Source: Isoetes taiwanensis
Lineage: Eukaryota > Streptophyta > Lycopodiopsida > Isoetales > Isoetaceae
DNA: 64,000 nt
Direction of reading: 5' to 3'
Assembly: GCA_021234155.1 (NCBI GenBank)
Contig: JAJEKV010000018.1
Span: 18,496,583-18,560,582, forward strand
Below the pieces are notes generated by a model. That model saw only the letters and a program-made list of their open reading frames with translations, had not been told where the DNA came from and ran no database searches. Position numbers and translations under genes: made by a program. This document shows positions 23,138-34,692 of this stretch, one piece after another; the stretch's first letter is position 1; each line of letters opens with the position of its first letter.

Positions 23138-24683
23138 TCTGTTCCTTCAATCTTCATTTTGTTGCACGTCACTTATGAGCAGGTATGGCGGAACAATGGC
23201 GGTAGGAAGTCTCTGTCTTTTTGGGATCTTGTTCAAGAAGCTATGGCTAATCCCTATTCCTGCAAGAAGCTATCCCGCCCATCTGTGGCGTCATTTGTGG
23301 CCCAGATATGTTGTCTCTGGCTCAGAAATCTTTTATTAGAACCAACTACACAGCCGGATCAGAAATCTCTTATTAAAACCAGCTGCAGCTCTGCTTTCTT
23401 CAATAATCTTCTATTATTGCTTTCTTGTGCAGTCCTTGCCCTGCTGATCCGGCATTGGGCGGCTTAGCACTCCATATTCGGTGCAAGCTGGGATTTGGCC
23501 CTTTCTTAAGGGTTTTCTTTATCTCTTTAGGATTCGGCCTGCTTTTTTTTTTTCCTGTGCTGTCCTGGCCCTATAAATCCGGCCCTGTGCGTCGAATCCT
23601 CAAGTTCCAGAAATAGGATGATAATCGGCCTTGGCAATTTCGCTGGGCAGCAACACATTCTGCCCTTTCTTTTCTTTAGGGCTAATTTATTTCTTTTCTT
23701 TAGGACCTTCTCAAGCAACTCGCAGGCTTCAGCCTCCAAGAAGCTTCGAATCGATAGTATTTGCTCATGGTGTCTCCAGTCTTGAAAAGAACGGAAATGA
23801 GGCGCCCATATATTTTGTTATTGGCTGATGGGTTTGGCGAATCCGGGCTTTGCACAGCATCAAAATAGCATGTGTTACTGCCGGAAATAGCTTCGAGAAG
23901 GAGTAAAGAGAGGATGTCATCGCCATAGCCATCGCCATAGGGGAGGCGAGGGGGATTAGAGCCATCGTGGGAAAGAGCGGGACCAAAAGGTATGTACCAA
24001 ATTCAAATTTCGAAAATGAGGGGAAAAAAAAAAAGCGGGGTAGAGTAAAAAGAACAATAAATATGTACCAAATTCAAATTTCGAAAATGAGGGGGAAAAA
24101 AAGCGGGGTAGAGTAAAAATAACAATAAAGATTTAAAAAAGAAATAGAGGATTTATTTGTTTGAAGCTTTACATTTTTCCATAAGTTCTAGTCATATTTG
24201 GCAAGTTTAATTTGGCAAGTTTTATGCATTCTTTCAAGCATTCTTTGTATGCTCGTTTAGAGTTTGTGATAGTCTATTTTTCATAGAAAATATATAGGGA
24301 GTGTATTTTCATAGAAAATACATAGGATATTGTGTTTATTGAAAAATACATAGTATATAGGATATTGTGCTTTGTATGGACCGTGTGCTAGTATGCTAAT
24401 GCGTGTATTATGAAATTGTGGTAGTATAAAGTACTAATGTGTGCTAATTAAGGTGTGCTAGTATAAAAATGCTAATGTGTGCTAATACTAATGTGTGCTA
24501 GTATAAAAACCATTGTTAAATACTAATGTATGCTAAATACTAATGTCTTTGTGGAGAAAAACAATAAACTATGGTGTGATAGAATAATAAACTATGGTGG
24601 AAAATTAGATGGATAGATAGATAAAATGATGCTCCGCAAAAATAATCTCTGGCCCTTGAAATTGCCTTTTTTTACTGAATTTT
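23138..24683. other. non-coding stretch with local duplications
   Basis: A ~70 bp block starting TGTACCAAATTCAAATTTCG is duplicated in tandem (about 23993-24063 and 24064-24130). Around 24240-24560 many short near-repeats occur (ATAGAAAATA, CTAATGTGTGCTA). No gene recognised. Confidence 0.5.
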
Positions 24684-25165
24684 GCCTTTCTCAACTCATG
24701 AAGTCGAGAAAGGCCCTCAAACCTAGCGTGTTTTTTGCCTTTCTCGACTTCATGAAGTCGAGAAAGGCCTTCCACCCCTAAAAACTGCGTTTTCACTTTG
24801 GCCGCCTTTCGACTTCATGAGTCGATAAAGGCCTTCTGACCCCTAAAACCTGCGTTTTTCACTTTGAGCTGCCTTTCTCAACTCGCGAGTCGAGAAAGGC
24901 CTTCTGACCCCTAAAACCTGCGTTTTTCTGCAGTGGAAAGGCCTTTTCATTCCTGCGAAGTCGAGAAAGGCCCTTTGACCCCTAAAACTGCGTTTTTCGC
25001 TTTCTTTGCCTTTTCGACTCGTGAGTCGAGAAAGGCCTTCTGACCCCTAAAACCTGCGCTTTTCGCTTTGAGCTGCCTTTCTCGACTCGCGAGTCGAGAA
25101 AGGCCTTCTGACCCCTAAAACTTGCGCTTTTCGCTTTGAGCTGCCTTTCTCAACTCAGGCTCTCA
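24684..25165. repeat. tandem array of ~30 bp palindromes (hairpin satellite), about 8 units
   Basis: Each unit holds a self-complementary core of the form GCCTTTCTCGAC-n-GTCGAGAAAGGC followed by a conserved linker ending GACCCCTAAAACCTGCG. Perfect or near-perfect palindromes are at 24684-24713, 24737-24768, 24871-24900, 25008-25036 and 25074-25103; weaker ones at about 24802 and 24940, and a half-copy at 25144. The centre differs between copies (TTCATGAA versus TCGCGA) while symmetry is kept. Unit spacing is about 65-75 bp. Related single and clustered copies occur at 48.7-49.0, 49.95 and 51.4-51.9 kb. Confidence 0.9.
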
Positions 25166-25679
25166 GACCTATATTTTCCAAAAATGGCCCTAAGAACTGT
25201 GTTTTATTTTAATTTTTTTGCCTGTAGCATCACTTGACTAACTTGATTTTTCGTCGTTTGCGGTCCTTATCTCACCCGGATAGTACATGCTTGGGAGCAA
25301 TGAAAAGACCAGTTCATTGAAGAAAGATGCCGAGAAGAGGGTGGTGACATCAGTTGGACATACAAGCACGTGGCCTATGAAGGAACTCATATAAATTTCT
25401 ATCGTCTGTAAGTTGCTCCGTGACTTGGACAGAGGTCCACGCGCCGTTTGCACTAGGTGGTTCATGTGTGAAGAGGGTGTAATCATTGTGATAATATGAC
25501 CACTATGGTCGCTTCACCCACTGTAATATATATTGTAATGAGCCCATTTATAAATATAAGGTATCTCAAAACTAGTATTTTTTGGTGATTAAGTAAACAA
25601 TTTGCTTAATTTTTGTTGGAATTTGTGATCTCTTGTCTACCCACCTAAGAAAATAGAGCCAAAATGTCTTGGTAAAGGA
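25166..25679. other. non-coding stretch
   Basis: No recognisable gene. A short minus-strand frame at 25238-25486 has no identifiable motif. Confidence 0.35.
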
Positions 25680-25815
25680 ATTCACAGTAACAGACAAAAA
25701 TTCGAATTAAGGACAGTTTTCGGGTCGGGGTGCTCCTTTTTCTGTAAAATAACAGAGTTCCGAAAAAAAGTGGGAATGGAATGAGTCCCACTTTAATTAA
25801 ATACGACTTATGTTG
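25680..25815 (-). repeat. dispersed ~150 bp repeat, copy A
   Basis: The reverse complement (AAGTCGTATTTAATTAAAGT onward) matches 39797-39950 on the plus strand with scattered differences, including a CATTCCATTCCCACTTTTTT block and TCGAA(T/A)(A/T)TTTGTCT. It lies next to a gag remnant, so it may be part of an old LTR or leader. Confidence 0.6.
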
Positions 25816-25828
25816 TGATTTGGCAGCT

Positions 25829-26023
25829 TTACAGATAAGGAAACCATCCGTTAGCATCTCCTCTCATTGCCAACTCAAAGACAAAAAATTTATCTCCTTT
25901 CCTCCTGCCATAATCAGAATAATATTCCTCAGACTGTGCCAAAAATTCTGTGGGATTTCTCAATCCATCAAATGTAGGGATTGGAGTAGGGAGAGTTACT
26001 TCAATTTGATCATTGCCAGACAC
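25829..26023 (-). pseudogene. retrotransposon gag N-terminal remnant (gypsy-like)
   Basis: The minus-strand frame contains PTPIPTFDGLRNPTEFLAQS then EEYYSDYGRRKGDKFFVFEL and AMRGDANGWF. The pattern F-D-G-x-x-(D/N)-P-x-x-F then AMRGDA...WF is typical of plant LTR-retrotransposon gag. Only about 65 codons remain. No protease or reverse transcriptase follows on the minus strand. Confidence 0.55.
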
Positions 26024-26039
26024 CCTTCAATTAGAGCAT

Positions 26040-27189
26040 CTTGGTAGAACCTTCAGAAAATGTTGCCTCAATTTTTGGCACGTTGGCGCAACTACTTTGT
26101 TCTTGGTTCGAACCTCGGAACTAGAGTTTTGGAGTCTAGTTCAAACCCTCCAACACCTTGAAGTACCTGTTTGTTGTGGTGAGACGATGTACATAGGTAT
26201 TTTCCCCAAACTTCCTCCTTCCTATTTCAAAAGGAAGAAATGGAATGGGAACCACATTTTAAAACTTTGTTCCACCTTTTCAAAGCCCAGGAATGCCCAT
26301 GGAAATCTTGTACAAGCTTGCCCAACATCTAGGGAAGTTTGCAAGGTTTGACCAACAATTCTTTACAATCTTTCCCAAACAATTTTTTCATTTCTCTCTT
26401 CCTATTTCAAATGAGGGAAACAGAAAAAAAAAAAAAACTATAGCTCAAACTTCCTTCTCTTTCTTTCAAAAGAAAGAATTAAGATAGGTTATTTTTAAGC
26501 CCAAGCATCTACGCCTCTTTTTTAAAGGAAGAAACTTCGGCGGGATGCATAAAGAATTAAGATAGGTTATTTTTTAAGGCCAAGCATATCTGCCTCTTTT
26601 TAAAGGAAGAAACTTCGGCCGGGATGCATATAGAATGCAAAGCTTGGAATTGGACATCTCTTTCTCAAGAATTTCTATCGCTCCCTTTTTTCTTTCCCCC
26701 CTTTTTTTTTTTTTTTCAAAATGTGTATGCACTTCGACAAATGTAGTAGCTTCTAGATAAAGTATTTGCAAATGAAATGGCGCGATGTCGAAACTCAAAA
26801 GGAACATTGTTCAAACTGTATGCACTTCCGCAAATGTAATAGCTTCTAGATAAAGTATTTGCAAATGAAATGACGCATGTCGAAACTCAAAAAGGAAGCG
26901 ATGGATGACCATAATCTCATAAGCGAAGCATCTTTTGATTCATGGAACAAGGAAATTACATTTATCGGATGGAGTTTTTACTAGCAATACTTGGTGATAG
27001 ACTTCACAAATAGATCGACCGCGTCTTTTCTCTTTGTATTTTCGACTTATATAAATGCTTGAACAACAAAAATCAACGCGGCAACATCGGCCAAGAGTAA
27101 TTTGAACTAACCATTTTTTCCCTCCGACTAAGCATTTGCACTAATTGTTGCGGAGAAATAACTCTAGCTCAACTGCTTTCGATCCGGTG
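26040..27189. other. non-coding stretch with two local tandem duplications
   Basis: An ~85 bp block starting GAATTAAGATAGGTTATTTTT is repeated (about 26476-26552 and 26553-26632). Another ~85 bp block starting TATGCACTTC(G/C) is repeated (about 26727-26810 and 26818-26895). No gene recognised. Confidence 0.5.
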
Positions 27190-27306
27190 ATGAAGGGTTA
27201 AACCCCTTTAGAGCCCATTACGGCAAATAAATGGGCGAGCAGGAGGGCGAGCCCATTTATTTTTGCCGTAATGGGCGAAGAAAGGGGTTTGACCCTTTAA
27301 CCCGGT
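27190..27306. repeat. foldback hairpin with ~45 bp arms
   Basis: 27193-27236 (AAGGGTTAAACCCCTTT, then GCCCATTACGGCAAATAAAT) is complementary to 27250-27297 with a few mismatches. The loop is a short AGGAGGGCGAGC-like stretch, and outer bases (CCGGTG / CACCGGG) extend the symmetry. No protein is encoded. Probably a foldback or MITE remnant. Confidence 0.7.
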
Positions 27307-28237
27307 GGTCGAGGCGCTTTAGCAAAGATGCAACAAAGAAAATCTGTATCGGCTATCATTTGGATGCCTTTTCCAATGCTATCCGGAGTTCAGATTTGGG
27401 TGCGATTTAAGATTTAAGCAGCGATTTAAAGCGCCGATTCAAGCGGCGATTTAAGATTAAAGCAACGATTCAAGCACGATTTAAGCTCGATTTAAGAAGC
27501 CTTCAAGATTGCAAGGCTAGAGCTCCAAGGCGGCCGGCGAGCTCGAGCTCGATTTAAGCAAAGCCTTCAAGGCGGCTGCCAAAGCTTTGTCTTCGCCGAA
27601 GTTTTGAGAGCCGAGATGCTTGGGCCGGTTTATCAAGATAAGCGAGCAAGCAGATGGTTTATCAAGATAAACAGTGAATATGAGCTGTTACGGCTAATAA
27701 TTAATCTTAATCTAACGGCTAAGATCTAAAGTAGTCGAGGAACTGCGGTTAAGGGGCCACAAACCCTAATGAAATCGTTTGTGCCATCGCCACTTTTCTT
27801 TTCTTGCCCCTAATGAAATCGTTTGTGCCATCGCCACTTTTTTCTTTTCTTGGTCTTTACCTCCATCGCCTACTTGCCGTGCGCCTGGGATTTACATGTA
27901 AGAATAGCGAGATAGCACAAGAACACAGGTTGATTGGTTTTGAGGGGAGACAAGCATCCACGGCCCCGCAAGATCTTCATTTGGGAAAATCGGTGGGTTG
28001 TGGTAAGCAATAATATCGTAAATTTGGTTGTAGTGCCGGATCTATCTGCGACAAAGCACGGATATGGAACCTCCGGAGAACAGCATTCGCAAAACGCAAA
28101 AAACCAAGAAACTAAAAGATGAATTTTTTAAGGCCGCCTATTTCTCTAGATCACGGTATACAGGGTACAAGTCATTTTTAACACGTGGACACCCAGGTTA
28201 GGTTGTTGCGCTAAAGAAAATATCAAAATACATATCT
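27307..28237. other. non-coding stretch with short repeats
   Basis: 27405-27560 has many GCGATTTAAG / CGATTTAAGC repeats. A ~43 bp block (CCCCTAATGAAATCGTTTG onward) is duplicated at about 27764-27806 and 27807-27850. No gene recognised. Confidence 0.45.
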
Positions 28238-28921
28238 TTTATTTTTGGGAAAAACTATAAAATACCCTTATGTTTTGACAAATTTCATTACATAACCCTG
28301 AGGTTTCATAAATTTTTGTAATGCCCTTGGTCAAAGTATTTTGTATTTTGTATTATTGAAAATTGTTCAAATGCCCTTAAGATTCTACATAATTCACCAA
28401 ATACCCTTAAGATGAGAGATGATACAGTTTTATCGATAATTTGATTAGGGTTCCTTCCAAGTATGACCATCAAATCAGAGAGCCATGATCGAATATTAGA
28501 TAGTATTACTATATGGCTTTTGGAGGATGTGGATTCACATTCAGTTTTGCTTTGGCAAATGCCCTTGAAAAGATGCAAGATGAATGTATTCAAAAATATC
28601 CATATCTATATGGCAGTGAAGAACGGATTCAAGCACGTAAAGTCGAATAAGGTTTTCCACTGGGATTCATCAGGTTAGAACGTCTAAATCTTTGCTCTAT
28701 TTAAACAAAAGCGCCAATGTCAAATCCTTGCCCCAAAAACACACCCATTCAGAAGGGCTTTATATGAAATACGTAAAATACAAGGGCATTTGATGATGTA
28801 CAAAATTCTACATAGCCAAATATGTTGACCAAGGGCATTACAAAAATTTATGAAAACTCAAGGGTATGTCGTGAAATTCGTCAAAACATAAGGGTATTTT
28901 GTAGTTTTTCCCTTTATTTTT
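28238..28921. mobile_element. Mutator-like MITE with ~100 bp inverted ends and 9 bp target duplication
   Basis: The element proper is 28247-28912 (666 bp). Its ends start GGGAAAAACTATAAAATACC and the right end is the reverse complement over about 100 bp (with TTGACCAAGGGCATTACAAA at its inner side). It is flanked by perfect 9 bp direct repeats TTTATTTTT (28238-28246 and 28913-28921). Long inverted ends beginning GGG plus a 9 bp duplication fit the Mutator/MULE superfamily. No transposase frame is present. Confidence 0.85.
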
Positions 28922-31900
28922 TGCAAAAAATGGCTAAGGATAGATGACATTGCAAAGATGTACTTGAGTTGGCAAAAATGTGATGACATGGCATTTTGAG
29001 TGTGATGAGTGGCAAAGTAATATGGTAGCATAATTTTTCCTAGTCAAAAGTTTGTAGTGACATGGATATGGTCTAGTGATGATGTGGGATGATGATGGAA
29101 ATTATATATAAGGAAAAATACCCCTCGAGGGTTCTCTGGGGGGTAATTTGCTAAGCTGGTATTTGCCGGAGTGGCAAAAGACACGAGGTGTGCCGCGCGT
29201 GTGTGTTCGCCATCGGCCGGCAAATCGCCAAGCATTTTCTTTGAATGCTTTCGGCTTTGGAAATCATTGTCTATGGTTATGCACTATCTATAGAATTTAA
29301 AGGCGTAAAACCATGTTGTAATATACATACTCTGCTCTTTACATGAACAGAAAGACCACAAGACTCATGGATCTGAAAGAAAAGCTTCAAAAGCAAACCG
29401 AGACATAAGAAGCAAACCTTTAATCCAATCCATTCGTCGAATTAAAGTGTGACAAATGGCATCAGACATAGCAAATAGATGGCTCAGTTTGATATTCAAA
29501 ACACGATATTGCAGCGGCAAGCGAACATATTTTCAATCTCTGCCCCAGAGCATGGCATAGCCAATTTCTGTGACCTTCAAACTGGGTTGCTAGAGCTTGA
29601 ACCAAAGTGCAGGGAAGCCAAGAGCCAAAATATATGCTGGATTCTCATGGTCCAGCGTCTTCTGCAGCATCTCCTTGCCTAATCATCATAGCCAGGAGCT
29701 GCCTAATTATCATAGCCAGGAGCTGCATCTCGGGCGCCCAAATAATCAACAAACTAGGGGAGGGCTTAGCGGCACCGCTCTCCCAATGTCGAAGAAGTTT
29801 ATAGGTTATAAAATGAGTGTAATATAACCGTAATTTCAACGTCCCGTTTATTACAATATGTAAATGACGGATTGGAGATTTGACAATTTTGAAGCTGAAC
29901 ACTTTTCTTTTTTCTTGAAGTAACATCTCAAGGGTGGTTTTCTTTCTCTTCTTTCTTTATTTTTTTTCTGTTTTCTTTTCTAGAGAGAGAATGTAACTTT
30001 GGAACTTGGGGAAAGGACCATGATGGAATGAGCAATTTTTGCAAATATGACAATGGTATGTACATTTTGACTAAGAAAAAAGATGGCCAAAATTTAGGCT
30101 TTTCAAAATGCAATGGTCTAGGCAATGATTGATAGAAAGGTGTGAAGAATGGTCTTTTGATGGATTGGAGCTAGAATAGCATTGGGATAGAGTAAATCAA
30201 GCCTTTTCCTCTAGAACAACATATCAAAGTTTGAAATCATACAAAATACTATGGAATTTGAGGGGTCCTCCAAACTTCACTGGGGTCTTCAAAAAGTGGA
30301 CTTGGAGTCTTCAATTATTGATTGGAGCCTTCACATATTGATTTGAGGTCTTGGTACCCAATCTTCCTTTGAAGCAATGCATAGATGATGTTAACTCAAT
30401 GTCCTCCTTTGGGTCTTCTTGCAAATGTGTCTTCTTGAGATAGCCGGATGAGAAATGTCTTCAAATTTTATGATCCATGGGATTTTACACGAGCAATAGA
30501 AGCTAAATGTTATCTTAGTATGAACTTCTACGCAACATCTAACAAAAATTTTTGCGATCATTTGGTGATATTTAATGCCCTCTCGGGCATTGCACGCGTG
30601 TCGAAGCTATTTCTTCTCCTAGACATCCACTTTTCTACTATCCAACGTATGCCCAAAAGGGGAGGGAGGCGGGGAGGGCTGCCTTTACCTTTTGGCATTC
30701 GTATATTCTCGAATTTTACCCCTGCACATGGCAAGGCTGCTTTACCTTTTGGCGTTCATATGTTCTCGAGTCCCCTGCATACAAACTTCCACTCTCCTCT
30801 ATCTTACTCCAGTGGATTGGTTGAAAGCATTCTGCAAGTTCAACTAGCCCAACCTGATTTACCGCCTCGCCTACGTGCCTTTTACACCAGCCTGGTATTG
30901 AAGCCATCTATCCAAGCTTAAAGCCCGCTGACTATTATTGAGTGGGAAAGCGGATACTAAAAGTTAGGGGTTGAGATTCTCAAAGGTAAAACCGAGTTTA
31001 ATAATAGATAGATAGATAGTATTTTTACGTCATGCCATAGTCCTCAACCAAAGCACCGGGTACAGACCATCCCTACCCACTATGCTAGTGCTCACAGTCC
31101 TCAACCAAAGCACCGACCATCCCGCACCCACTGGCCTGGTACAGACCATCCCTACCCACTATGCTAGTGCTCACAGGAACACACCGTAATAGTGCATTAG
31201 GGCAAGAAAGATAAGGCCAGGGCAATGTATACATTAATAAAGATAAGAGCATCTAGTAGTTTTCCGTGAGAAAAAATGGGGAAAAAACCCAGATTAAATA
31301 AATGTCCAAGCATGTAAGTCTAATGCATATTCTTGGATGGATTTGATTTCCACGCAACGCCAAACTTAACCAAATAGCTAATAGTTTCTCCTATAACAGG
31401 CTCGTGATTTCTATATGCAGCAAATAAAGTGTTTGTTTCCTCCCTTCTATTTCTTCCAATCTTCTTACTTTTGAAGTGCAACATAGAACATCATGGCATA
31501 ACTGCATCTGACTACAGTGCTAGAATTACAATATCGTGCCTGTGATCAATGGCGCTTACTTAATCACTGCCCTATTTCTGTAAAACTACATAAAATGAAA
31601 AGCCATTAAAAGGTTATGGTACAAAGTAAAGAGATTGAAGGAAGACGCAGTTAATTATTTAAAACTAATATATTAACACTCCTGTGACAATTCAATACAC
31701 ATTACATACCCTCTGCTGGAAACAGGGTATACCTATAAAACTTCAAGCGATACAAGCCTCCAAAGTACATATCCAACTTTTGATCATGTCTAAGGCTTTT
31801 GCAAATACAGAACGACAAGTTAGATTAAGTCTGGCAACTCATCATGGAAAGCTTCAACATTTAGAGCTTTAGACATGAACGAAGATTGCAAAGATTAAGG

Positions 31901-32254
31901 AGATACCTTTTCTCCACTATGTCAGTTGTGAAAGTTCTGTGAGGAATAGGTTTTCATTACTAACTCTATTTTAGACAATATCACAATTCCCATTCGTTTA
32001 AATGGGTGCGTGTAAGATTGTTTTCCAATCTCCATCTGTGTCACAATTAGCTAAAAAGTATGAGACTTGCAAAAAATATACAATAAAGAAGACAGGTACA
32101 CCACTTCAATGTAAGTTTGCAGCTTCACTGTCCCACAGCAAATCCCTAAGTACAGTAAAATGGATGTTCATAAAAGCAAATGTCAAACTTTTACCTTGAT
32201 GCAACCCTTCATACAGCAGTTAATAAGTAAATCGGGGATCATACCATAAGCTGG
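28922..32254. other. long non-coding stretch with local duplications
   Basis: Short duplications: CATAGCCAGGAGCTGC twice (29688-29727), a TTTGGC(A/G)TTC(G/A)TAT block (30691-30775), and CCTCAACCAAAGCACCG with a flanking CAGACCATCCCTACCCACTATG block twice (31042-31178). 31200-32254 probably includes the 3' untranslated side of the SWIB gene. No other gene is recognised. Confidence 0.4.
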
Positions 32255-34016
32255 TTAAGCTCCTGTACTTTTGTTGAAAATGTGGCTGAGAAGGGTTGTC
32301 ATGGTTTCTCCCACAAAGTTGTCACACCCAAGGAGTTCTTGTAGTTTCCCATCGCGACAATATTTTTTCTTGTCAGAAGGATCCTGTTGGTTATTTGTAA
32401 ATTAATAATGCACAGATAGCATAAACTGCAGATAAATCTATGTAAAATTGCTCTTACCTGCAAATTGTTCTCTCTTATATAGACCCAGAGACGTTTTACA
32501 GCCTCGCCTCGTGATACCTCGGTTTCTCCAGTTCCAAGAAATTTCTGAAGAGAATCTGAGATTGGAAGGGGTGAAAGAAATGCAGGAGTCTTTCCCTTAG
32601 CCCCTTCCTTTTCTGCTTTGGGCTTTTTTGGCTTTGGTTCTGAATCACCACAGCCTAAGGAGCAGCATTATTAGATCTTTACCTTGAAAAGATTATAAAT
32701 GCCAATTGCTTATGACTGTACCTTCAGTCTTCTCGGCCGACCAAATATGTTTTGAAAGAAGCTTGTTCATGTAGAACATATCAGTAGAATCTGTTCCAAA
32801 CAATTCTCGTAGAGCATCATTGCAGAGAATCTGGCGCTTATTTTCCGGATCTTGAAGATTATGTGCACGAATGTAGACCCAAAGCTGCCTGACAACCTGT
32901 AATGCATATAGAAAGATTATGGACTTAGGCATTTGCAATAACCATTGCTTTGATTTGTTCTCAAATAAATGCAAACAACACATGAAGGTTCACCTCAGTC
33001 CTAGGAAGAACTTCTGCTCCAACAATTGCCTGAAGACCAGGCGAGAGCTTGCAAACTTTGTTCAGACCCCCTGGACCACCTCTTTTCCTTTTCTCCTTTG
33101 GTAAGCTTCACAAGAAACAAGGAAAACTCAGTAACATGAAACAGAAACAAGTAAAATTGGGTAAATCCACATGTCTTTACTTTTATGGCAAGCCGCAGAA
33201 AATGCATGTTTGCCATATTTTGATGGAGTTAATTCTGAGTTAACTTTCATGGAAAGATTCTGCCAATCATGTTAAGGTACCGTATTTTAAATTATAACTA
33301 GGGGAAACATTACGTGACTTAGAGCAAGAGCATAATGTTCTGAATCAACAAAAAAGCTTGTTATTTAGACACTAATTATTGTCGCCGACTGATTAATTGA
33401 TGTTGATAGTATAGGCAGTTCAATTCTGCCCATTGTCTTAACGGGCTTATCTCTTAAGGTAATCCCATTGTGTCAGTCTGGACACAATGATACGAAACTT
33501 TTAAATTTCCTGTAATAAGAAAAGTGATTTTTCATGCCTTCTACTGTACAAGGAAATGGAAGAGCTATTATGCTAATCAGTTTTCTGATTAGAAAAAACA
33601 ATGTCGCAAACATCCTCTTAAAAGGAGGCAAAAAAACAAACAACCAAACAAACCAACAAATAAACGAACAAACAGAACGCTCACCTCTGTTCATTTGTAG
33701 GCTGTACATTCTCCCGAGCCTGCCCTGGCTCCTCCACTTGCTGCACTGGCAAAACCTTGACATTTGTTTCTTCGTTGACCTCCTCAATCTTCTGCTTCCC
33801 AGGTGTTTCATCATTCACCTGATTCTGCTTTTTCTGCTTCAAATATTGGTCGACATGCTCCTGGATGACGACATGTTTTTCAGACAGGTCAGTCTGGAGC
33901 TGCTGTTCAAGCTGCTGCCTGATGGCCGAGACCGAGATGTTAGAGAGATCCGACTCGGACAACAATGCGTCCAAGCTTTGTATAAGATCCTCATCTGAAA
34001 CAATTTTTTCTGCCAT
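32255..34016 (-). CDS. DEK_C plus double SWIB/MDM2 domain protein (5 exons, 314 aa)
   Basis: Chromatin-associated protein of the plant SWIB/MDM2 (BAF60b-like, UAF30-like) group, expected in the nucleus. Exons on the minus strand: 33685-34016, 32994-33105, 32722-32896, 32458-32654, 32255-32383. All introns are GT-AG and phases join exactly (945 nt with TAA). Residues ~5-60 fit a DEK_C domain (SDEDLIQSLDALL). SWIB domain 1 spans ~122-200 (KLSPGLQAIVG...VRQLWVYIRAHNLQDPENKR...LRELFG) and SWIB domain 2 ~228-308 (LPISDSLQKFLG...VKRLWVYIRENNLQDPSDKK...LQELLG). A Lys-rich linker (KPKKPKKAEK type) lies between. The start at MAEKIVSDEDL was chosen because it has ACTATGGC context and matches the family start; an in-frame ATG 17 codons upstream (34067) is possible. 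It is the only gene in the window that reads as fully intact. Confidence 0.92.
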
Positions 34017-34350
34017 AGTTGTCGCTCTGCTTAGCAAAAAAGCTTCAAAGCTGAGGAGGCTAAGCAAAAGCCGAAGAACCCATCAGGAATTAGGATTTTT
34101 ACTAAGCATACAACAGATCTAATAAGGAAGGAAGAGAAGCTTGGAGCGTTTCCGACGGAGAGGCAGAGGCAGCAGCTCAAAACGAAAGTAGAACCTACAC
34201 ACCGGTAAACCGGGTCCGTACGCACGTTCTTGGTACGGATTTGGTCGGTTAAAGAGAAGCGTACGGATGGTGACGAGGACCACTAACTCATCTGCTTTAC
34301 CCCCAGCGCGAATTGCGCTCCACGTCACGTGCGTGCAAAACGTAAAAAAT
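34017..34350 (-). promoter_or_regulatory. 5' untranslated and promoter region of the SWIB gene with a G-box
   Basis: Immediately upstream of the start codon the sequence becomes less AT-rich. At 34326-34331 lies CACGTG, preceded by ACGT (CACGTCACGTG), a G-box/bZIP-bHLH-type site about 310 bp upstream of the ATG. No clear TATA box was identified. The role is inferred from position only. Confidence 0.4.
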
Positions 34351-34692
34351 ATTTGCGTGATTTTTGCATAATGCCTTAACGGCTGTGTCCCCAGATTTTC
34401 ATTCTAGGAATGAATCTCAGACGTCCATTTAAGCGTCAAGAGGGCAAGTAAGGGCCGTAACGACGCTTCGCCTGATTTTGTTATCACCTTAACAACCTCG
34501 CCCTCAAGTTTTAAGGCTGAGATCAAATCTCAGCCGTTGGTTGCAAGTGTTACCCACCAGTAACACATTAAAAGTGCATAAACACCTACTTTGTTATGCC
34601 AAATAGCTATAAACACCCTAGCTTGTTATGAAAATCACCATAAAACCGTTTACAAAAACCACTATAAAACTCCTCGCCCAAGTTGTTAAGGT
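34351..34692. other. non-coding stretch with short internal repeats
   Basis: Contains repeated phrases such as AAACACCTA / TTGTTATG and TTATCACCTTAACAACCTCGCCCTC, which reappears in altered form to the right of the next hairpin. It may be the left half of a larger foldback element. Confidence 0.35.

Noticed and set aside
24684-25165. CRISPR-like array (30 bp palindromic repeats, ~35 bp spacing)
   Set aside because: The spacers are conserved (GACCCCTAAAACCTGCG...) rather than unique, the repeats vary, there are no cas genes, and the context is a plant nuclear genome.
26104-26117. GGTTCGAACC resembling a tRNA B-box
   Set aside because: No A-box or acceptor stem can be placed around it.
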